This document shows positions 59,737-64,000 of a DNA stretch of 64,000 bases, in pieces. Where the stretch lies: the NCBI RefSeq assembly GCF_932294415.1, contig NC_065538.1, forward strand, positions 44,554,843 to 44,618,842. The letters are read 5' to 3'. Made by a program: the position numbers and the translations under genes. This DNA is from Quercus robur (taxonomy: Eukaryota > Streptophyta > Magnoliopsida > Fagales > Fagaceae). Position 1 is the first letter of the stretch, and each line of letters begins with the position of its first letter. The notes beneath the pieces are model-generated. The model saw only the letters and a list, made by a program, of their open reading frames with translations, was not told the origin of the DNA and made no database searches.

Positions 59737-59950
59737 AACAAAACAGCCTTAACATCAGGGAGCACGCAATTGAATTATTTCTATTTGAATCTTATTTGTA
59801 CAACTATGTAGAAAACTACTTCCAAAAGTTCCATGTTTAGCAGCTAGGCATATTCGACATGATCAACAGCCATGGGCCCATGGGCCATGCGCAGCAAATC
59901 ATCCTCCCAGAGTCATTATAAATAGCCCACAAAAACAAAAAGCTCCTTAG

Positions 59951-60240
59951 CCACGTCATCGATCCGCATTAAAGCCCTCTAAATAAGCAACAACCGTCGA
60001 TAATACAAAAAATCAACGGCCAAGATCCTTTTCTTCTCCGCCGCACACACTTTCTCAAAAACCAAAAACCCCGCCTTATATAAATAAAAATCTGAAATTT
60101 CATTCTCTCCCTTTGCCACGTCATCGATCCGAACAGCACTTAACCTAATAACAAACCACAGCCGTCGATAACCCTAAACAAATCAACGGTCCACGATCGC
60201 CCTCCTCTCCCTCCCAAAATTTCAGTCTCTTCGTATAAAT
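59951..60240 (+). promoter_or_regulatory. Duplicated histone H3 promoter module
   Basis: Two copies of a module, about 165-170 bp apart. Each has a plant histone type I element: CCACGTCATCGATCCGCA at 59951-59968 and CCACGTCATCGATCCGAA at 60116-60133 (hexamer ACGTCA joined to a reverse-octamer-like GATCCG). Each is followed by CCGTCGATAA (59994, 60162), AATCAACGG (60011, 60181) and a TATA box (TATATAAA at 60077-60084; TATAAAT at 60234-60240). The second TATA is about 105 bp upstream of the ATG, so it is the likely main one; the first may give a longer leader. Confidence 0.85.
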
Positions 60241-60318
60241 CCTCTACCTCTAAACCCATTTCTCTCACAAACTCACAGAATTTGAAATCCAAATCCAATT
60301 CCTAGTTCTAATCTCTGA

Positions 60319-60756
<438 letters not shown>

Positions 60757-62534
60757 AGAGAGATTTGTATATGACAACAAGTGGGTTGTGCTTAGTGATT
60801 ACATGGTTGTTTTGGTATGTTTTAGTTTAGAAAAATTTGTAGCTTGAAGCTTTATGGTGTATCCTAGTTTTTAAATATTTTTGCTAATGGGAAAATATTA
60901 TGTCTCTCTTTCAATGCCTTCGTCTAAGTCTAATTTGGTTGATTCTATTCGGATGTTTATGTTGATTCCCCTTAATGTGAGGCCATTGAGCCATTAACTA
61001 TCTTTTACAAAGTGGGGTAGATTTAAATTTTTGAGTAGTGACCTTTGTTTTGGTGATATGTGTAACTGAAGTTGAGTGTAGACAAATTAAAGATGTTTAT
61101 TTGTGTTTGATATGGGTATGTGTTAGATTTTTTTTTTTTGAAGTAGAGGGCTTTGATTTGTTTTTGGGCTGATTCTAACAACAGTGTTTGACAAATTATG
61201 GTTGCCTTCATAATTTTGGAAATAGGATTTCGTTGTAAAAAGTTAAGGAGGTTAAAATTTAGATATAGGTGTGGACAAGACACCATTTGCTGGTTACAAA
61301 CATCTTAGAAGTAAATCCGGAAGTAAAATAGTATTAGGCAAGTTTCTTGCTCCAATACAACTATAGGCAAACTTTCAAGTGGTAGGTGTACAAAATCCAT
61401 TGCAAAAGACCATAAATTGGAAATATAGCGGTTCTTATGTTCAAGAATTTCCAATCCATTATGATGGGAAAATACCAATCAATTTTAAAGAATTATTCAT
61501 CTGCATGGAACCAAGAAAACCAACCCTCAATCTCTTTTGATTAGATCACTAAACTAGAGAATGTAGACTTATTTTCTTAGACTATTATTTGTTTAACACT
61601 TTGCAACTCATTTCATGAATAATATTTTAGGGAAGTAACTGTATATTCTAATAACTTAGAGGGGCGAGTGTAAAAGAAGTCACAGATTAGTAGGGTAAAG
61701 TGTAAAAATATTCATAGTTTAGAGTAATAAACTAGATAAAGTGTGCATTTTCATAGTTTAAGGTAGATAACTGGATAAGTCTTGAATGGGGTATAATTTA
61801 AGGCAGTAAAATATGCATTCTCATAGTTTAGGGGTAGGTCTAAAAACAGTCATAGTTTAGGGCCTAAAATGTAATTTTCCAAAATATTAGCTCTAAGTGC
61901 ATCTTTTACATTGTGGGGGCTCTAGAAATTGTTTTTTAAAATGGTCACTAAAAAACTTAAATTATCCAAAATCTAATAAAGAAATAACCTAAATATATCA
62001 ATGTCACCACAAAAAAAAAAAAAAAAAAACCCTAAATGTATGATGTATTACAAATTTTTTTCTACTTACAATTAGAAAGAAAAAAAAAATGGATTGATAA
62101 AAAATAAAATGAGAACTGAGAATGTTGAAATAAGAATAATAAAGTGAAAGAGTTTGAAATGATAATAGAGAAGAAAAAATGGGGGAGAGAGAGAGATAAA
62201 CAAATGATATTTGCTACAATTATCAATTATGAACTAAGTTGCTAAGGTGAGAAAAATTATTGTGATTGTTAAGCTAAAGAGAGCATAACTGCCGATACTG
62301 CCAAAGAGCTTACCTCCACAATATTTATCTTAGTACCCTTTTTTAAGGAAAAATGAAATTAGAATATTTATTTATGTAATGAGTTGAACAAACTACAAAT
62401 TTGAATAATTAGTTTTTTTTATTAGGCTTTTTGTTGAAAAATTTGATCACTTGTTGTTCGGTCTAGTCTTATTTTTGTTTTGGTTATTTTGTTATTATTT
62501 CGGCTAATTTTAATAGTTGATATTTAAAACTTTT

Positions 62535-62575
<41 letters not shown>

Positions 62576-63537
62576 TTTTTAAGGGGTTAAGGATTAATTG
62601 GGGGGCAGGGGGGGGAATTGTTTTTGGAGTAATGCTACGTCCACACATTTTCACAACAAATCTTATGCGACAAGTAAATATTGGTGGGTAAAAAAGGGAT
62701 GTCAACATTAGGCCCAAATCTATAGATATCTAGAAGTTAAAGCGTAGTTTAATTATTGCTATGCTCCTGTAGCATCACCTCATTCGCCATGTCATTGACC
62801 ACATAATCTTTATTTATTTATTTATTCTAATTTCTGTTACAAAAAATATATAAATAGATTATTGACATTACATATTCATCTTTGGCGGTTTTAACATTAT
62901 ATATAACTTTGCGTTTACATATTATCTAAATTGGTTAAATTGCAAAGTACACCCCTAACGTTTGGGGGTGATTGGATTTTACACCCCAACGTTTCAGAAC
63001 TTCGATTTTACACCCCAACGTTTGGTTCCATTAGCAAATCACACCCTCAGTTAGATTTTGCTGTTAACTACCAAGTCATCTTACACAAACCAGCCCTCCC
63101 TTCCTAACCCTTATCAACCAAAAAACCAAAAAAATAAAAATAACTATACATATCTACCCTATATAAATAATATAAGTTTTGCAATAAATTTTGCAAAACT
63201 ATTTTTGCACCACATCTTTAGCATCCTTTATTTATTTTTATTTTTATTTTTATTTTTATTGCAATTTTTTACTTTGTTCAACTTTTCATCTTCTTCAACT
63301 ATTGTCTTCTTAAGTCAATCTTTCATCTACTCAAATCATTGTTTTATAAAATTTCCATTTGATTTCCTCTATAGATTTTTAAATTTATATCTTCTTAAAT
63401 TTCACAGTTTCACTTTGTTCAACCTTTCATCAACTTCCACTGTTCCTCTTCCATCTTAATTTTTATATAAATTTATTATTATTTCATTTCCACTCCTCTC
63501 CTCTATTCCTTCCAAGTTGTCCAGGACAAAAGAGGTC

Positions 63538-63578
<41 letters not shown>

Positions 63579-64000
63579 CAATTTTGTTTCTCTTTTGGTG
63601 GATTTTTTTGTTGTTTCAACCACTTATTTTTTTCCTCTAATAGTTCCTTTTATTATTGTTGATTTAATTGTCACATCACATTTGTTTCTCTTTTTGATAA
63701 ATTTGTATGGAATTTTATGCATATTTTTGGTATTTTGGTATTCCAATTCTTCATCACATGTTTTTTTCCTTTATCCAAGTGGGTTGATTTGATTTGGGTT
63801 AATAATTAGTTGTTTTGCAAATTAGAATTTGATTTTTATAATGTAGGGTGATTTTTATCAAATATTAAAAAATGATAAATTATATAACAATAGACTGCAA
63901 ACATATGTAAAAGAAGCAAGTGATGACTAAAAATACAGCAAGAAGGTCAGAAATTGCATCTTTAAGCAAATGCTTTTCTTCCAATTTAAGATTGTGGCCT
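60757..64000. other. Downstream of H3, no gene seen
   Basis: Holds the H3 3' UTR, then AT-rich DNA. Other contents: repeats of catagtttaggg/gtaaa words (61630-61880), a (TA)n tract (about 62539-62567), a short copy of the cacacattttcacaacaaatc repeat (62640-62700), and a direct repeat of tacaccccaacgttt (62950-63050) typical of a plant DNA-transposon end. A (CT)n tract lies at 63542-63576. Open frames here are of low complexity. Confidence 0.5.

Noticed and set aside
59389-59811. 140-codon ORF with a Ser-Leu repeat and the opposite-strand Arg-Glu repeat frame
   Set aside because: Both are translations of the (CT)26 microsatellite and a MITE; no domain.

Overview
This window is nuclear DNA from a flowering plant, most likely a dicot tree. 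The evidence is intron-containing genes, AT-rich intergenic DNA packed with plant transposons (Copia and Gypsy LTR elements, TRIM, TR-GAG, hAT, Tourist-like MITEs, Helitrons, a SINE, a LINE stub) and a canonical plant H3.1 gene. The LTR and MITE families look like those I associate with Fagaceae (oak/chestnut/beech). That placement is recollection, not a search result.

Layout. 1-1.7 kb: unidentified decayed coding-like sequence. 1.7-2.6 kb: an old solo LTR. 2.7-11.0 kb: a dead F-box/LRR/FBD-type gene whose intron is split by a young minus-strand retroelement with 1110-bp LTRs, a TCTTT target duplication and a gag-only ORF (TR-GAG type). A MITE sits between one LTR and its polypurine tract. 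11.6-13.3 kb: a TRIM with 307-311-bp LTRs and a GTTGC duplication. 13.5-25 kb: gene-poor, with a Copia RT scrap, a second TRIM-like element, MITEs and simple repeats. 25.1-25.9 kb: an intact two-exon DUF599 membrane-protein gene with an apparent GC-AG intron. 27.7-56.4 kb: three tandem, same-strand, intact two-exon O-methyltransferase genes of the resveratrol/orcinol type (359 aa each). The third has an intron of about 15 kb swollen by nested insertions. 57-59.7 kb: a LINE stub, one anonymous coding-like fragment and a long CT repeat. 59.9-60.8 kb: an intronless H3.1 gene with a duplicated histone promoter module. 61-64 kb: no gene seen.

The three O-methyltransferase genes share the same unusual change at the catalytic loop: the usual W-x-L-H-D-W reads L-V-L-H-A-L. 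The catalytic His is kept and its Asp neighbour is Ala, while the SAM-binding and C-terminal regions are normal. Comparing the three paralogous introns gives filled and empty sites that fix several transposon boundaries to the base and order them after the gene duplication.

No CRISPR, operon, rRNA or tRNA gene was seen. The points most worth follow-up are the changed catalytic loop, the duplicated histone promoter, the TR-GAG element with its CGCGA-rich promoter region, and the 76-bp array in the Gypsy-type element that is largely open in all three minus-strand frames.
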